Shown piece after piece: positions 25,357 to 34,375 of a stretch of DNA of 58,869 nucleotides (its first letter is position 1; the number at the start of each line of letters is the position of its first letter). This DNA comes from Candidatus Yanofskybacteria bacterium RIFCSPLOWO2_02_FULL_44_18 (lineage in GTDB: Bacteria > Patescibacteriota > Minisyncoccia > 2-02-FULL-40-12 > GWA2-44-9). The stretch lies in NCBI GenBank assembly GCA_001794755.1, contig MGKT01000002.1, forward strand, positions 63,156 to 122,024. The letters run 5' to 3'. The notes beneath the pieces are model-generated. The model was not told the origin of the DNA, did not search any database, and saw nothing but the letters and a program-made list of their open reading frames with translations. Made by a program: the position numbers and the translations under genes.

Positions 25357-26175
25357 ATGAAACTTGTGACTTCTGCCACAATAATGCTGGCAGCGGCTTT
25401 GCCGGTTTTCGGGTACTACAATCTCGGCCAGCCGGCCGGGTTCGTTAACGACTTTGCCCAAATGATTTCCGACGAGCAGAAGCAGAATCTGGAAATAAAA
25501 CTTCAGAATTTTGAAAAAGAAACTAGTAATGAATTATCGGTCGTTACCATCAATAGTCTTCAAGGTGATACAATTGAAAATTTTGCTGAAAAACTTTTCA
25601 AAGATTGGGGAATAGGGAAGGAAGATAAAGATAACGGCGTATTACTATTGATATCTTTGGAAGACAAGAAGATGAGAATAGAAACGGGCTACGGTCTGGA
25701 AGGGGCCCTTACGGACGCCCAGAGCTTTATAATCATCGATTCGATATTAAAGCCGGCATTTCGCCTCGGCAACTACTATGACGGAATTGACCGGGCGACG
25801 AATGCCATTATTGACGGCACTAAGGGAGAGTATCAGCCTCAAGCGTCGAAAAAATCGATATCCAACTATCTGGATTGGTCATACGTGTTCATCTTGGCAT
25901 TTGTGTGGCTGGCCAGTATTCTGGGCCGATCAAAATCATGGTGGCTGGGCGGAGTTATAGGGGGAATTATGGGTTTGATTATATGGAGTATTATGTGGGC
26001 CGCCAGCCTTATTATATTCGGCCTTATCTTCGATTTCATCGTCTCAAGAGCGTATCATCGGGGCCGTCAAACCGGACATTACCCATGGTGGATCGGAGGC
26101 GGAAAGTCCGGCGGGGGATTTGGCGGCTTTGGGGGCGGTCTTTCCGGCGGTGGCGGCGCGTCCGGGGATTGGTAA
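25357..26175 (+). CDS. TPM-domain (YgcG-like) membrane protein
   Basis: 272 residues. Signal peptide 1-19 (ends PVFG), TPM domain ~25-150 (FVNDFAQMISDEQKQNLE, then KDNGVLLLISLEDKKMRIE), two membrane helices (~175-230) and a Gly/Ser-rich tail (GGGFGGFGGGLSGGGGASG). This is the usual order for YgcG-type proteins. It is co-transcribed with lemA. Confidence 0.88.
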   Translation: MKLVTSATIMLAAALPVFGYYNLGQPAGFVNDFAQMISDEQKQNLEIKLQNFEKETSNELSVVTINSLQGDTIENFAEKLFKDWGIGKEDKDNGVLLLISLEDKKMRIETGYGLEGALTDAQSFIIIDSILKPAFRLGNYYDGIDRATNAIIDGTKGEYQPQASKKSISNYLDWSYVFILAFVWLASILGRSKSWWLGGVIGGIMGLIIWSIMWAASLIIFGLIFDFIVSRAYHRGRQTGHYPWWIGGGKSGGGFGGFGGGLSGGGGASGDW

Positions 26176-26205
26176 TATCGAACGCCCGGCGCGCCCGTTC
26201 TCAGT

Positions 26206-26469
26206 CTAAATTGATTTCGGTCCTCTGAAGGCCCGGCTGATGGCGATAAGGATTATGCCGCCGATGACAGCGACAACTATGCTGTATAAATTAAAACCGG
26301 TGATGCCGGACTGACCGAGAGCGGTCATGACCCAGCCGCCCAGGAAAGCGCCGACAATCCCCAAAACGATGTCAAGCAATAATCCGTCCTGAGCCCCCAT
26401 AATCAGGGAGGCGAGCCAGCCGGCAATGGCGCCGAATATTATCCAAGCAAGAATACTCAAATAACCCAC
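26206..26469 (-). CDS. GlsB/YeaQ/YmgE-type small membrane protein
   Basis: 87 residues with three Gly-rich hydrophobic helices; IIFGAIAGWLASLIMG and LGIVGAFLGGWV are the family pattern (often annotated as transglycosylase-associated). AAGGAGGTGGG precedes the start. Often stress-induced in other bacteria. Confidence 0.88.
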   Translation of the reverse strand: MGYLSILAWIIFGAIAGWLASLIMGAQDGLLLDIVLGIVGAFLGGWVMTALGQSGITGFNLYSIVVAVIGGIILIAISRAFRGPKSI

Positions 26470-26615
26470 CTCCTTAGCCGTAATTTATATAAAATCATAG
26501 ATTTAATCTTTAATCGGAGAAATGAATATGGAATGAAACTGTTGAAAACTAATTCGGCACGCTTGATATAATGAAAGTGGAAATGAAAATACGAAGATGA
26601 AAGGAGGTGCGGAAA

Positions 26616-26822
26616 TTGAATAAATTAACAGGCTTGGATTGGCTGGCTTTGGTGCTTTTAATAGTTGGCGGCTTGAATTGGGGTTTTATCGGTCTTTGGG
26701 ATATGAATGTGGTAATGAATATTCTCGGCTCGGGAACCCTAACCAATATCGTTTATGATTTAGTCGGGTTGGCGGCTATTTACGCCATTTGGGCGTCTAT
26801 GAAATGGGGGCGCAAGATGTAA
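26616..26822 (+). CDS. DUF378 small membrane protein, TTG start
   Basis: 68 residues with two membrane helices. LDWLALVLLIVGGLNWGFIGL is the DUF378 signature (cut here for length at GLNWG). I chose TTG at 26616 because the perfect Shine-Dalgarno AAGGAGGT (26601-26608) lies 7 bp before it; the in-frame GTG at 26607 is inside that site. A bidirectional terminator follows. Confidence 0.85.
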   Translation: MNKLTGLDWLALVLLIVGGLNWGFIGLWDMNVVMNILGSGTLTNIVYDLVGLAAIYAIWASMKWGRKM

Positions 26823-26836
26823 TTTGATCTCATATT

Positions 26837-26865
26837 AAAAAGACCGGGTACGCCCGGTCTTTTTA
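26837..26865. terminator. Bidirectional terminator
   Basis: AAAAAGACCGGG (26837-26848)/CCCGGTCTTTTT (26853-26864): 12-bp stem, T run on both strands, between convergent genes. Confidence 0.9.
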
Positions 26866-26870
26866 ATCGT

Positions 26871-27191
26871 TTATCTTATTTCCGCTCCTGGACTGATGTC
26901 GCGCATCGTGGTCAGGACGGAAATTTCATTTCCGTCGCTGGCCGCTAAAACCATGCCCTGGCTTTCCAAGCCCATCATCATTCTGGGTTCCAGATTGGCG
27001 ACTATCACGATGTTTTTCCCCACCAATTCTTCCGGTTCATATTGTTTGGAAATCCCGGCCAGAATTTGCCTTTCTTCCGCTCCCAAAGAAACTTTTAATT
27101 TCAATAATTTCTCCGATCCTTCAATTCTTTCGGCCATTATAACTCTGGCCGTCTTTAATTCTATTTTTTTAAAATCATCTATCGTTATCAT
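26871..27191 (-). CDS. tRNA-binding OB-fold protein (MetRS-beta/CsaA-like)
   Basis: 106 residues. It is a stand-alone copy of the C-terminal tRNA-binding domain: DFKKIELKTARVIMAERIEG, KLLKLKVSLG, and LEPRMMMGLESQGMVLAA. It may act in trans as the dimerisation/tRNA-binding part of methionyl-tRNA synthetase. Its ATG overlaps the hisS stop (ATGA), so it is coupled to hisS. Confidence 0.85.
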   Translation of the reverse strand: MITIDDFKKIELKTARVIMAERIEGSEKLLKLKVSLGAEERQILAGISKQYEPEELVGKNIVIVANLEPRMMMGLESQGMVLAASDGNEISVLTTMRDISPGAEIR

Positions 27192-28450
27192 ATTATTTTA
27201 TATATTTCGGTTATGACATCAGAATCAGAGATTTCATTTTGCTCCTTGGTTTTTAGATTTTTAATCTGGACGGTATTCTTGTCGACTTCATCTGCCCCGA
27301 TAATTACAGCCGCCGAAAACCCTTTTTTGACGGCGTATGTCAATTGGCCGGTCAGGCTTGTTTCCGATCCTTGGTACAGCTCAACGGATATATTATTGTT
27401 TCTAAGGGAGCTCGATACGGACAAGCATTTGGGCAGGGATTGCTCGTCGAAATTCAACACGATGACTTTGGCGATGCTGGCAGTCGCATTAACCAGCCCC
27501 AGTTCGGATAAAGCGGCATAAAGCCGATCAATTCCGAATGATGTTCCCGTGGCCGGAAGGGAATCGCCGCCAAAGCGAGCCGTCAAACCGTCATATCGGC
27601 CGCCGGAACACACGCTGCCAATAGAAGGTAAATCAGTAAGAATCGTTTCAAATACCGTCCCGGTGTAATAACCGAGGCCGCGGGCGACGGATAAGTCTAT
27701 TTTCCAGGCCGAGCGGGGAATATCCATGGCGTCTAGATATGAGGCGATTTCATTTAGTTCCGGATCATCAGTTTCCGATTTTGACGTGAATTCTTTAATC
27801 AAAGAAATGCTTTTATCGGAGAGACCCTCGTTTTTCAATTCTTCTTCAACCTTTTGCCAGCCCTGCTTGTCTTTTTTATCCATGGCCCGAAGAACCATAT
27901 TCGTTTTTTCTTTGTCGAAATCGGCAATGGCGTATAAATTATTTAATATTTTGCGATTATTTATTCTTATCTCAAAATTTTTAATTCCCAAGTCTTTCAT
28001 GGCCGTATATATGATGGCGATTATTTCCGCGTCCGCCAGCATACTCTTTGCGCCCACAATATCAGCGTCGCATTGGACAAATTCTCGGTAGCGGCCGGCT
28101 TGGGGCCGCTCGCCCCGCCAGACCTTTCCTATTTGATATCTTCGGAAGGGCTTTTTCAATTCCGGGTTGCCGGCCATAACGCGGGCCAGGGGCACGGTCA
28201 AATCGAACCGCAAAGCCATGTCTTCTCCGGATTCATTTATCCGAGCCTTGAAAATATTCATCTTAAAATCGGGGTCTCCGCCGGTTAATATTTCTTCTTT
28301 TTCCAATCCCGGCGTATCGAGGGGGGCATATCCGAAGCGTTCGAAAACTGCCCGGATGGTGTCGAGCATTTTCTGGCGCGGAATCATCTCGTCGGGCAGA
28401 TAATCTTTGAATCCGCTGGCTAACGCCGGTTTTATGGTGTCTTTAGTCAT
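27188..28450 (-). CDS. hisS: Histidyl-tRNA synthetase
   Basis: 420 residues, class II. Motif 1 lies around ASGFKDYLPDEM; MALRFDLTVPLARV and RYREFVQCDADIVG (motif 2 region), SVCSGGRYDGL and GTSFGIDRL (motif 3) follow. The anticodon-binding domain occupies the last ~90 residues. I use the ATG at 28450; a TTG lies six codons upstream. Confidence 0.94.
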   Translation of the reverse strand: MTKDTIKPALASGFKDYLPDEMIPRQKMLDTIRAVFERFGYAPLDTPGLEKEEILTGGDPDFKMNIFKARINESGEDMALRFDLTVPLARVMAGNPELKKPFRRYQIGKVWRGERPQAGRYREFVQCDADIVGAKSMLADAEIIAIIYTAMKDLGIKNFEIRINNRKILNNLYAIADFDKEKTNMVLRAMDKKDKQGWQKVEEELKNEGLSDKSISLIKEFTSKSETDDPELNEIASYLDAMDIPRSAWKIDLSVARGLGYYTGTVFETILTDLPSIGSVCSGGRYDGLTARFGGDSLPATGTSFGIDRLYAALSELGLVNATASIAKVIVLNFDEQSLPKCLSVSSSLRNNNISVELYQGSETSLTGQLTYAVKKGFSAAVIIGADEVDKNTVQIKNLKTKEQNEISDSDVITEIYKII

Positions 28451-28494
28451 CTTCGTAATTATATCCAAAAGCTATCCATAATACCACAATTTCA

Positions 28495-28544
28495 TGAAAA
28501 ATAAAACGCCCGGATGGGCGTTGCCGACAGGTCTTGCCTGTCGG
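28495..28544 (-). terminator. Paired hairpins ending the 28.5-30.6 kb operon
   Basis: Read on the minus strand, CCGACAGG/CCTGTCGG (28524-28544) is followed by CGCCC/GGGCG (28507-28520) and a T-rich tract toward 28497. The second hairpin is the likely terminator. Confidence 0.7.
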
Positions 28545-29984
28545 TCAGGATTTGAATTTGATTTGAGATCCCGATTTAATAACGATGAATTTTCTATTGG
28601 TTGCGCTGTGCCGGGCGACCAAGATTCCGCTCGAGCCGCCAATGATGATACCGATGGCAGCTCCTTTTTTGCCAGCAATCATACCGCCGATTACAGCTCC
28701 GCCGACCGCGCCAGCCAGGCCTCGCCAGAAGCCGGTCTTTAAGCTGTCGCCGTCAGTTTCGAATTTCTTAATTACGGGCGAAAGGCGACTGGAGCCTATT
28801 TCGTCGAGAGAAAGCGCCAGCACCACTTCCTGCTTTTCAAGGGAATTTTCCCTGATTGAAATTACGACAGGCGTATTTGCGGAAAAAGCTTTGCCGTTCT
28901 TCAAAGAAATGCGTTTGGCCAAACTGGCCGGAATCCTGTCGCCGACGCGTGCGTCGAACGAATAGATATCGGCGGCAGGGCTCACGCTGAATTCCACCCC
29001 TTTTTCTACCGAAACAAATTCAGTAACGGATTGTTCCGGATAGGTGAAAAGAGGAGGCGCAATATCAGATTTTTCGGATATCGGGATATTCTCGGCTTCA
29101 ACTGTTGGTTCCGGTGCCGGTTCTTTCGATTTTGCTTCCGGTTCTGGAATCACTGAAGCCTTTAGTTCTTTAATAATGTCATCTTCCAGATCATAAGAGA
29201 AAGGTTTCAGTTCTTCTGGGCAGTACGGATTTTGTCCGGGATTGTCGAACAGGCGATATGCGCCGTCGCATTTCCCGTACCAGTACAGATTCTTGCCAGT
29301 GTTAGGATTGTAGAGCTTCAACCGATTGCCCATGTCCGGCCCATATTTGCAAAGATGCCGTCCGTCGGAGCAAACTACAACATTAACTTCTCTGGCTGTT
29401 ACGCCGAATACCTCCAAAGCGGTATCCGACATCACGGCGCTTGCTTTGGGGAAAATCTTTTCGGACACAATTTTCGGCATGAATACCATCGGCGGCACGA
29501 TGAAAATCGTGATTGCGGCGGTGGCGATGAAAGGTTTCTGGGTAAATGAGTTTCTCTCTTGGAAGAAGATTGTTGTTGTCGCGGCAATGACAACAGCGAA
29601 AATCAAAATGTTCAGTAAAATAGGCGAGACAACCGCTAAGTGAGAAATGTACACGTAAAACGCAAGACACATGCCGTAGACGAGGACAATTGCCATCGCC
29701 CGCAAGACATTGGCCAGTGGTTTGTATTTGGCCGCAACTTGGACAATAACAAGAAGGGGAATTGCCACTCCCATCCAAAACAGAATAACGGACATTCCAA
29801 GAAGTACTCCCGCGACGGAAATGAAATTGAAACCCGTCCATGAGCCGAGCTTGATTATGCCCAGAGAAACAAATAATGCGATGAATGCTCCCAATGTAAC
29901 TTGGGCGAATCTTACAAGGTAATAGGCGACGGATTCATAAGCGACTTTTCCAACATTTTCGCCGAATTCAAGGGCTTGTCTCAT
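28545..29984 (-). CDS. Polytopic membrane protein with glycine-zipper end
   Basis: 479 residues, not recognised. Five or six hydrophobic helices in the first ~190 residues precede an extracytoplasmic segment with four Cys (VVVCSDGRHLCKYG and YGKCDGAY). A Pro/Glu-rich linker, a beta-rich region and a glycine-zipper segment (GLAGAVGGAVIGGMIAGKK) end it. I chose the ATG at 29984 because it overlaps the upstream stop as ATGA; a GTG at 30014 is the alternative. Confidence 0.65.
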   Translation of the reverse strand: MRQALEFGENVGKVAYESVAYYLVRFAQVTLGAFIALFVSLGIIKLGSWTGFNFISVAGVLLGMSVILFWMGVAIPLLVIVQVAAKYKPLANVLRAMAIVLVYGMCLAFYVYISHLAVVSPILLNILIFAVVIAATTTIFFQERNSFTQKPFIATAAITIFIVPPMVFMPKIVSEKIFPKASAVMSDTALEVFGVTAREVNVVVCSDGRHLCKYGPDMGNRLKLYNPNTGKNLYWYGKCDGAYRLFDNPGQNPYCPEELKPFSYDLEDDIIKELKASVIPEPEAKSKEPAPEPTVEAENIPISEKSDIAPPLFTYPEQSVTEFVSVEKGVEFSVSPAADIYSFDARVGDRIPASLAKRISLKNGKAFSANTPVVISIRENSLEKQEVVLALSLDEIGSSRLSPVIKKFETDGDSLKTGFWRGLAGAVGGAVIGGMIAGKKGAAIGIIIGGSSGILVARHSATNRKFIVIKSGSQIKFKS

Positions 29985-30610
29985 AAATGCCTCGATGGCC
30001 GGCCACGTCGCCACTTGAACGGGAATATCCTTAAAGATTGCCGTTGCCGTTTAATGCGTTCGGCGGTATTCTTAAGTCCCTTGTTCTTCACTCCGAGGTA
30101 GTCCGATATTTCTTGAGTCCAATCTCGGAGTAATTCCCGAACTGTTCGATGATTTTCTTCGGCGAGAAGGGCCCGGCCTTCTGAATCAGAAGACATTACG
30201 CCAACAAATGTTCGGGCTGCGTCATTCAAAACTGCTCTCTTGAAGTCTACTCTCTCAATCGGCGACATATTCTTTACCAATGCGCCAAGAGTAATCATGT
30301 CGGAACTTGTAATTCTTTCAATATCAATGATTTCGGTGCGGCTAATTGGAATCGGCCCTCGCGGCTTTAAATTGCCAAGAATAAAATCTGGCGCGCTGCG
30401 GAAAATATCCTCGATAAAAGTCATCACCAAAAACATGGACGATTCGCCCATAAATCTGGAGAGCGGACCAAGCGGTTCCAGTTTCGGCCCAACAGCCCGC
30501 TCGAGGCGGCGTTTAGCGGTAATGGCTAGAACTCGAGCCAATCTCGACTGCCATTGAGTTTGAGAATCAAAACGGGTAGAAACTTGATCTTGATACGGAT
30601 CACGCAACAT
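29981..30610 (-). CDS. Hypothetical helical protein (209 aa)
   Basis: I do not recognise this protein. It is soluble and mostly helical, with a very basic C-terminus (KRQRQSLRIFPFKWRRGRPS). AAGGAG precedes the ATG at 30610. It is translationally coupled to the membrane protein after it (ATGA), which suggests that they work together. Confidence 0.6.
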   Translation of the reverse strand: MLRDPYQDQVSTRFDSQTQWQSRLARVLAITAKRRLERAVGPKLEPLGPLSRFMGESSMFLVMTFIEDIFRSAPDFILGNLKPRGPIPISRTEIIDIERITSSDMITLGALVKNMSPIERVDFKRAVLNDAARTFVGVMSSDSEGRALLAEENHRTVRELLRDWTQEISDYLGVKNKGLKNTAERIKRQRQSLRIFPFKWRRGRPSRHL

Positions 30611-30659
30611 AACGCTCCTTGTCAAAGACCTTGAGAATATATTGGCAAAATATGCCTTG

Positions 30660-31949
30660 CTAAGCAAGGGCGGACCTGCGGTGGAGATATCGGTAGTAGC
30701 TTATCGCAAAGCGGTGGGCTTCGGCGTCAATGGCTAAAATCAGATTTTTCGCAGCCGGGTGAATTGCCTTTAGGGCAACGGATTTTTTGGGTGCGGTAGA
30801 GATAAAAATATGATTGCCTTTGTGCTTGGCATCTTTTGTTAGTGCCAGAACTGGAATATTCTCAACTAAATCAAATTCCGCCATGACCGACTGGACCGCA
30901 CTGATTTGGGCTTTGCCGCCGTCGATGACAACAAGGTCTGGGTATTTCCATTCGGTGTGCCGGAGCCGGCGGGTCAGAATTTCCTTAATCATGGCTGTGT
31001 CATCCGCGCCTTTGACGGTTCTTATTTTAAATCGGCGATATTCATTTTTATCAGCTAGTCCGTCTATGAAAACAGCCATTGAACCCGTTGCGTAGCGGCC
31101 TTGGATATTTGAAATGTCATAACATTCGATTCTGTTCAATCTCGGCAAATTCAAAAATTCTCGCAGTTTTTCTATTCCGGGCGATTGGCGCTCATAGCGC
31201 TCATTCAGCCCTTGCAGAACTTTGGCGTTTGAAAAAATTTTTTCCAGAGAATCAATCTGTTCCCGAGTCCGAATTGCCTTTTGAAAATCATGCGCCTTGC
31301 CAGCCGCCACCATTTCTTTTTTCATTTTCTTGATTAGCGTATCTTTTTTTCCGGTCAGCATATCTTTAATGGCATTAATATTTTTCATGTACAATCTTCT
31401 GTCGGTTTTTTCCGGGTGTTTCAGACAGCAAAAACCGGGACATCTGTCGAGATGATAGTTGAGGCAGAAATTGTTGTGCTTCTGACGGCAGGTGCAATAG
31501 GGAAATGTCCGGCGCAGGAATTTTAATGTTTGCTTTAAGGTATAGCCTTCAGTAAAAGGCCCGACGGATTCAATTTCAAAATTCTTGAATTTAGAGTGGG
31601 GCTGGTGGGTTATAAAAATTCGGGGAAATTCTTCCTGCGTGAAAGCGGCATACGAATATTGCTTGTCATCTCGCATCAGAACGTTAAATTCCGGATGGTA
31701 TTTTTTTATGTATTGAGATTCCAGTATCAAGGCCTCAATTTCGTTTCCGGCTGGCACACGAACAAGGCCGGAGGCCTTTTCCACCATAATTTTAATGCGA
31801 GCATCATCCGGCGCGATATATGATTTTAAACGGGCGCGCAAATTCCCAGCCTTACCGACATACAGTTTCTTTGCGCCCTTGAACCAGATGTAAATTCCGG
31901 CTTCTCGGGGCATCAATTTTATTTTATTCTTTAAAATATTTAGTTTCAT
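30660..31949 (-). CDS. uvrC: Excinuclease subunit UvrC, C-terminally short
   Basis: 429 residues against ~600 in E. coli. The GIY-YIG nuclease domain (GIYIWFKGAKKLYVGKAGNLRARL) makes the 3' incision. A Cys cluster (CTCRQ...CLNYHLDRCPGFCC), the UVR motif region and part of the RNase H-like domain (RIECYDISN, VVIDGGKAQ, HRFAISYYR) for the 5' incision follow. The helix-hairpin-helix tail that binds DNA is absent. The reading frame ends in ordinary sequence, so this is a natural short form rather than a frameshift. Confidence 0.85.
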   Translation of the reverse strand: MKLNILKNKIKLMPREAGIYIWFKGAKKLYVGKAGNLRARLKSYIAPDDARIKIMVEKASGLVRVPAGNEIEALILESQYIKKYHPEFNVLMRDDKQYSYAAFTQEEFPRIFITHQPHSKFKNFEIESVGPFTEGYTLKQTLKFLRRTFPYCTCRQKHNNFCLNYHLDRCPGFCCLKHPEKTDRRLYMKNINAIKDMLTGKKDTLIKKMKKEMVAAGKAHDFQKAIRTREQIDSLEKIFSNAKVLQGLNERYERQSPGIEKLREFLNLPRLNRIECYDISNIQGRYATGSMAVFIDGLADKNEYRRFKIRTVKGADDTAMIKEILTRRLRHTEWKYPDLVVIDGGKAQISAVQSVMAEFDLVENIPVLALTKDAKHKGNHIFISTAPKKSVALKAIHPAAKNLILAIDAEAHRFAISYYRYLHRRSALA

Positions 31950-31966
31950 TTTGGCGGATTATATCA

Positions 31967-31997
31967 CAAAAAACGGCCGCGGGTGCGGCCGGTGCCG
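31967..31997 (-). terminator. Terminator of the gene at 32025
   Basis: On the minus strand, GGCCGCACCCGCGGCC is followed by GTTTTTTG. The gene end lies about 30 bp upstream. Confidence 0.85.
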
Positions 31998-32024
31998 AGA
32001 AGAAATCTCAGCAGCGAATGTGTT

Positions 32025-33242
32025 CTAGTACGCCATGGTCCGGATGAAGCGTGGTCGGACGAATGTCCAACCAGCATTGTTGGTGAGGCCGCCCAGTTCA
32101 ACCTGGGTCTTGCCTTTATCCGGTGTATACCGGATACCAACACCGGCGTACCACGTCCACGGCTTGCCCTGCGTACGGCGGGCGCCGACGTCAGGTGCGA
32201 TTGACCACCGGGTCGATCCGATTTTGATATTCGGATTGGGGCCGATGGCGAAAGAGTGAATCGGCGGGCCATGAACCTTGCGTTCCCAGCGCAAGACCGG
32301 CAGAGCGAAAAATCCGAACCGACCGGACCGGAAAATCTGGACTCCGGCTCCGATTCTCGCCCCCGCTCCGCTGGCATCTGTCCAGAGGACATCGGCCAGT
32401 ACTTTTGTTTTGCCCGTGCCTGGGACCCAGAGGCCGGCGACGATATCGCTGGACCAGCTTCGATTCCGCGGATTGAACGTGGAAACCGTTTCCACGAGTC
32501 CTTTCCGTCGCGAGTTCGTCACGCGAACGAAGAGGCCGGGATTGGGCGGGCCCTCGCTCGTATAGAGCGAGACCCGGGCATCAATCTGAAGGGTTTGACC
32601 GGCTTTGTCTTTCTGCTTGTCGGACGCCGCCTTTTTCACGGTCTGGGCAACTGCTCCGCCGGCGACAGAAAGGAGGAAAGAGATTGTACAACCGCAGACG
32701 TAGACCAGCTTAGCCAGTCCCCAGAGTTTCATCAGGCCGGCGAGGCCGACCAGACAGAAAGCTAGGCAGAAGGGGAACATCTTGCCGGCGTGTTCTCGGA
32801 GTACGTTCCAATGCCACGTCGTCTCCGTCGGCTCTCTGAGTGTACGCCAGGCAGGATCGCTCTTCTGGAGGCTGTCGAGTTCCCACATCATGCGGCGGTA
32901 TTCAGGATGGGATAAGTAGGCGTCCATGTTCATTTTCGCCAGCCGTCGAACAGGCTCCTGGGCCGCACCGATGGACGCATTGCCGATGATCTCATTGACG
33001 AAGATCAGATTCCGGTGGACGGTAGCGATGTCGATGTTGCCCGTCATGTTCACCAGTTGGACTATTCGGCTCGAGGCCTCCTTCCTCGCGGTCTCATCTG
33101 TCCATCGGGGATGACCGTAGGTGAAGATCTTGACCGTCCGAGCCTCGGTCCATGTCCGGGCGTTCCATGGGATGAGCACGGCGATTGCGGCCGTGAAGGT
33201 CGCGACGACGACTGCATAACCGAACGCGCGGTCGAATTTCAT
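32025..33242 (-). CDS. Membrane protein with beta-rich C-terminal half
   Basis: 405 residues, not recognised. An N-terminal hydrophobic helix (8-27), a soluble helical part to ~155 and two adjacent membrane helices (~157-200) come first. From ~215 to the end alternating beta strands predominate, ending in FIRTMAY. The latter half resembles a small beta-barrel or porin-like repeat, which is odd in a group not thought to have an outer membrane. GC-rich codon use and a consensus promoter match the blocks at 13 and 16-19 kb. Confidence 0.6.
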   Translation of the reverse strand: MKFDRAFGYAVVVATFTAAIAVLIPWNARTWTEARTVKIFTYGHPRWTDETARKEASSRIVQLVNMTGNIDIATVHRNLIFVNEIIGNASIGAAQEPVRRLAKMNMDAYLSHPEYRRMMWELDSLQKSDPAWRTLREPTETTWHWNVLREHAGKMFPFCLAFCLVGLAGLMKLWGLAKLVYVCGCTISFLLSVAGGAVAQTVKKAASDKQKDKAGQTLQIDARVSLYTSEGPPNPGLFVRVTNSRRKGLVETVSTFNPRNRSWSSDIVAGLWVPGTGKTKVLADVLWTDASGAGARIGAGVQIFRSGRFGFFALPVLRWERKVHGPPIHSFAIGPNPNIKIGSTRWSIAPDVGARRTQGKPWTWYAGVGIRYTPDKGKTQVELGGLTNNAGWTFVRPRFIRTMAY

Positions 33243-33286
33243 GTCTACCCTTTTAAAGTGCTGCAGGGGAAATACCCTGATACCTA

Positions 33287-33315
33287 ATTATATCATGATA
33301 ATACTAAAACGTCAA
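33287..33315 (-). promoter_or_regulatory. Promoter of the 405-aa membrane protein
   Basis: On the minus strand, TTGACG (33310-33315) and TATAAT (33287-33292), 17-bp spacer; AAAAGGGTAG then precedes the ATG. Confidence 0.8.
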
Positions 33316-33355
33316 TATTTAAAGCAGTGCTGAATTTTAATAGCATTGCAGAAAC

Positions 33356-34375
33356 ATGACATCTCTACGGAACGCAATTTTGGCGACAATTACTTACTAC
33401 GACATTTTGGAGATGCCTTTGACTTTGCTTGAAGTCCACTCTTACCTTATCAATCCGGCCCGCTTCCTGGTTCGCAAGAGAGCAATCGGAGATATTTCCA
33501 TATTCCAAATCGCCAAAGAAATGGAACAGCTTTGCCGGATAAATATTCTCGAAGAAATAAACGGCATGTATTGCCTGTCCGGCCGCCGGCATATATACAA
33601 ATTAAGGATTGGGAGACAGCTTTTAGCCGCGAAAAAATGGAAAAAATTTTTAAGATATGTTTCCTGGCTTAGCCTGGTCCCGTATGTGCGAGGCGTATTC
33701 GCGAGCGGATCTATGGCGTTAAATAACACGAATCTTGAAAGCGATTTTGATGTTTTGGTCGTAATTCAGTCCGGCCGATTGTATAGCGGCCGCCTCATAT
33801 TATCGGCCTGGACATCTCTTTTGGGCATACGTCGGACCAAAGATGATTTAATTGCGCCCGACAAACTGTGCTTTAATCATTACATTACTGACGGCAATTT
33901 GAAAATAAATCATGAAAGCCTCTTTAACGCCTCGACATACGCCCGTCTGATTCCGGTGAAAGCGAGCAATCAGATATATTTTTCATTTTATGACCGGAAT
34001 GGCTGGATTAATCAATACGTCTACCATTTTAAGCCGGTGGCGCATTTTCCCAAAAGGCAGGCCAAAACATATTCTTGGATGGAAAAAATCGGAAGATTCG
34101 GCGAGTCAATTTTAGATACTTGGTTCGGAAATGTATTTGAATACATATCCCGCTGGTATCAGCAAAAGAGAATAAGAGAAAATCCGGCCACATATGCCCA
34201 AGGCGGGAGAATCGTATTTAACGATTCGGAATTGGAATTTCACCCGTATTCTTTTGAAGCTTATTTAATCGGGAACTATAACTCGGGATTGAAAAAGTTA
34301 GGCATAATGCCTTTCATTGAAGAAAGAGACTCCGGGCTTCTCGCCGGGCCGATCTCCATGATGATTGCGAATTGA
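33356..34375 (+). CDS. Nucleotidyltransferase-fold protein
   Basis: 339 residues. An N-terminal winged-helix-like region (ITYYDILEMPLTLLEVHSYL) is followed by the polymerase-beta-type motif GSMALNNTNLESDFDVLVV (residues ~117-135) with its acidic pair, then hydrophobic and basic helices. Substrate unknown. The TGA overlaps a TTG (TTGA) that probably starts the next gene. Confidence 0.75.
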   Translation: MTSLRNAILATITYYDILEMPLTLLEVHSYLINPARFLVRKRAIGDISIFQIAKEMEQLCRINILEEINGMYCLSGRRHIYKLRIGRQLLAAKKWKKFLRYVSWLSLVPYVRGVFASGSMALNNTNLESDFDVLVVIQSGRLYSGRLILSAWTSLLGIRRTKDDLIAPDKLCFNHYITDGNLKINHESLFNASTYARLIPVKASNQIYFSFYDRNGWINQYVYHFKPVAHFPKRQAKTYSWMEKIGRFGESILDTWFGNVFEYISRWYQQKRIRENPATYAQGGRIVFNDSELEFHPYSFEAYLIGNYNSGLKKLGIMPFIEERDSGLLAGPISMMIAN

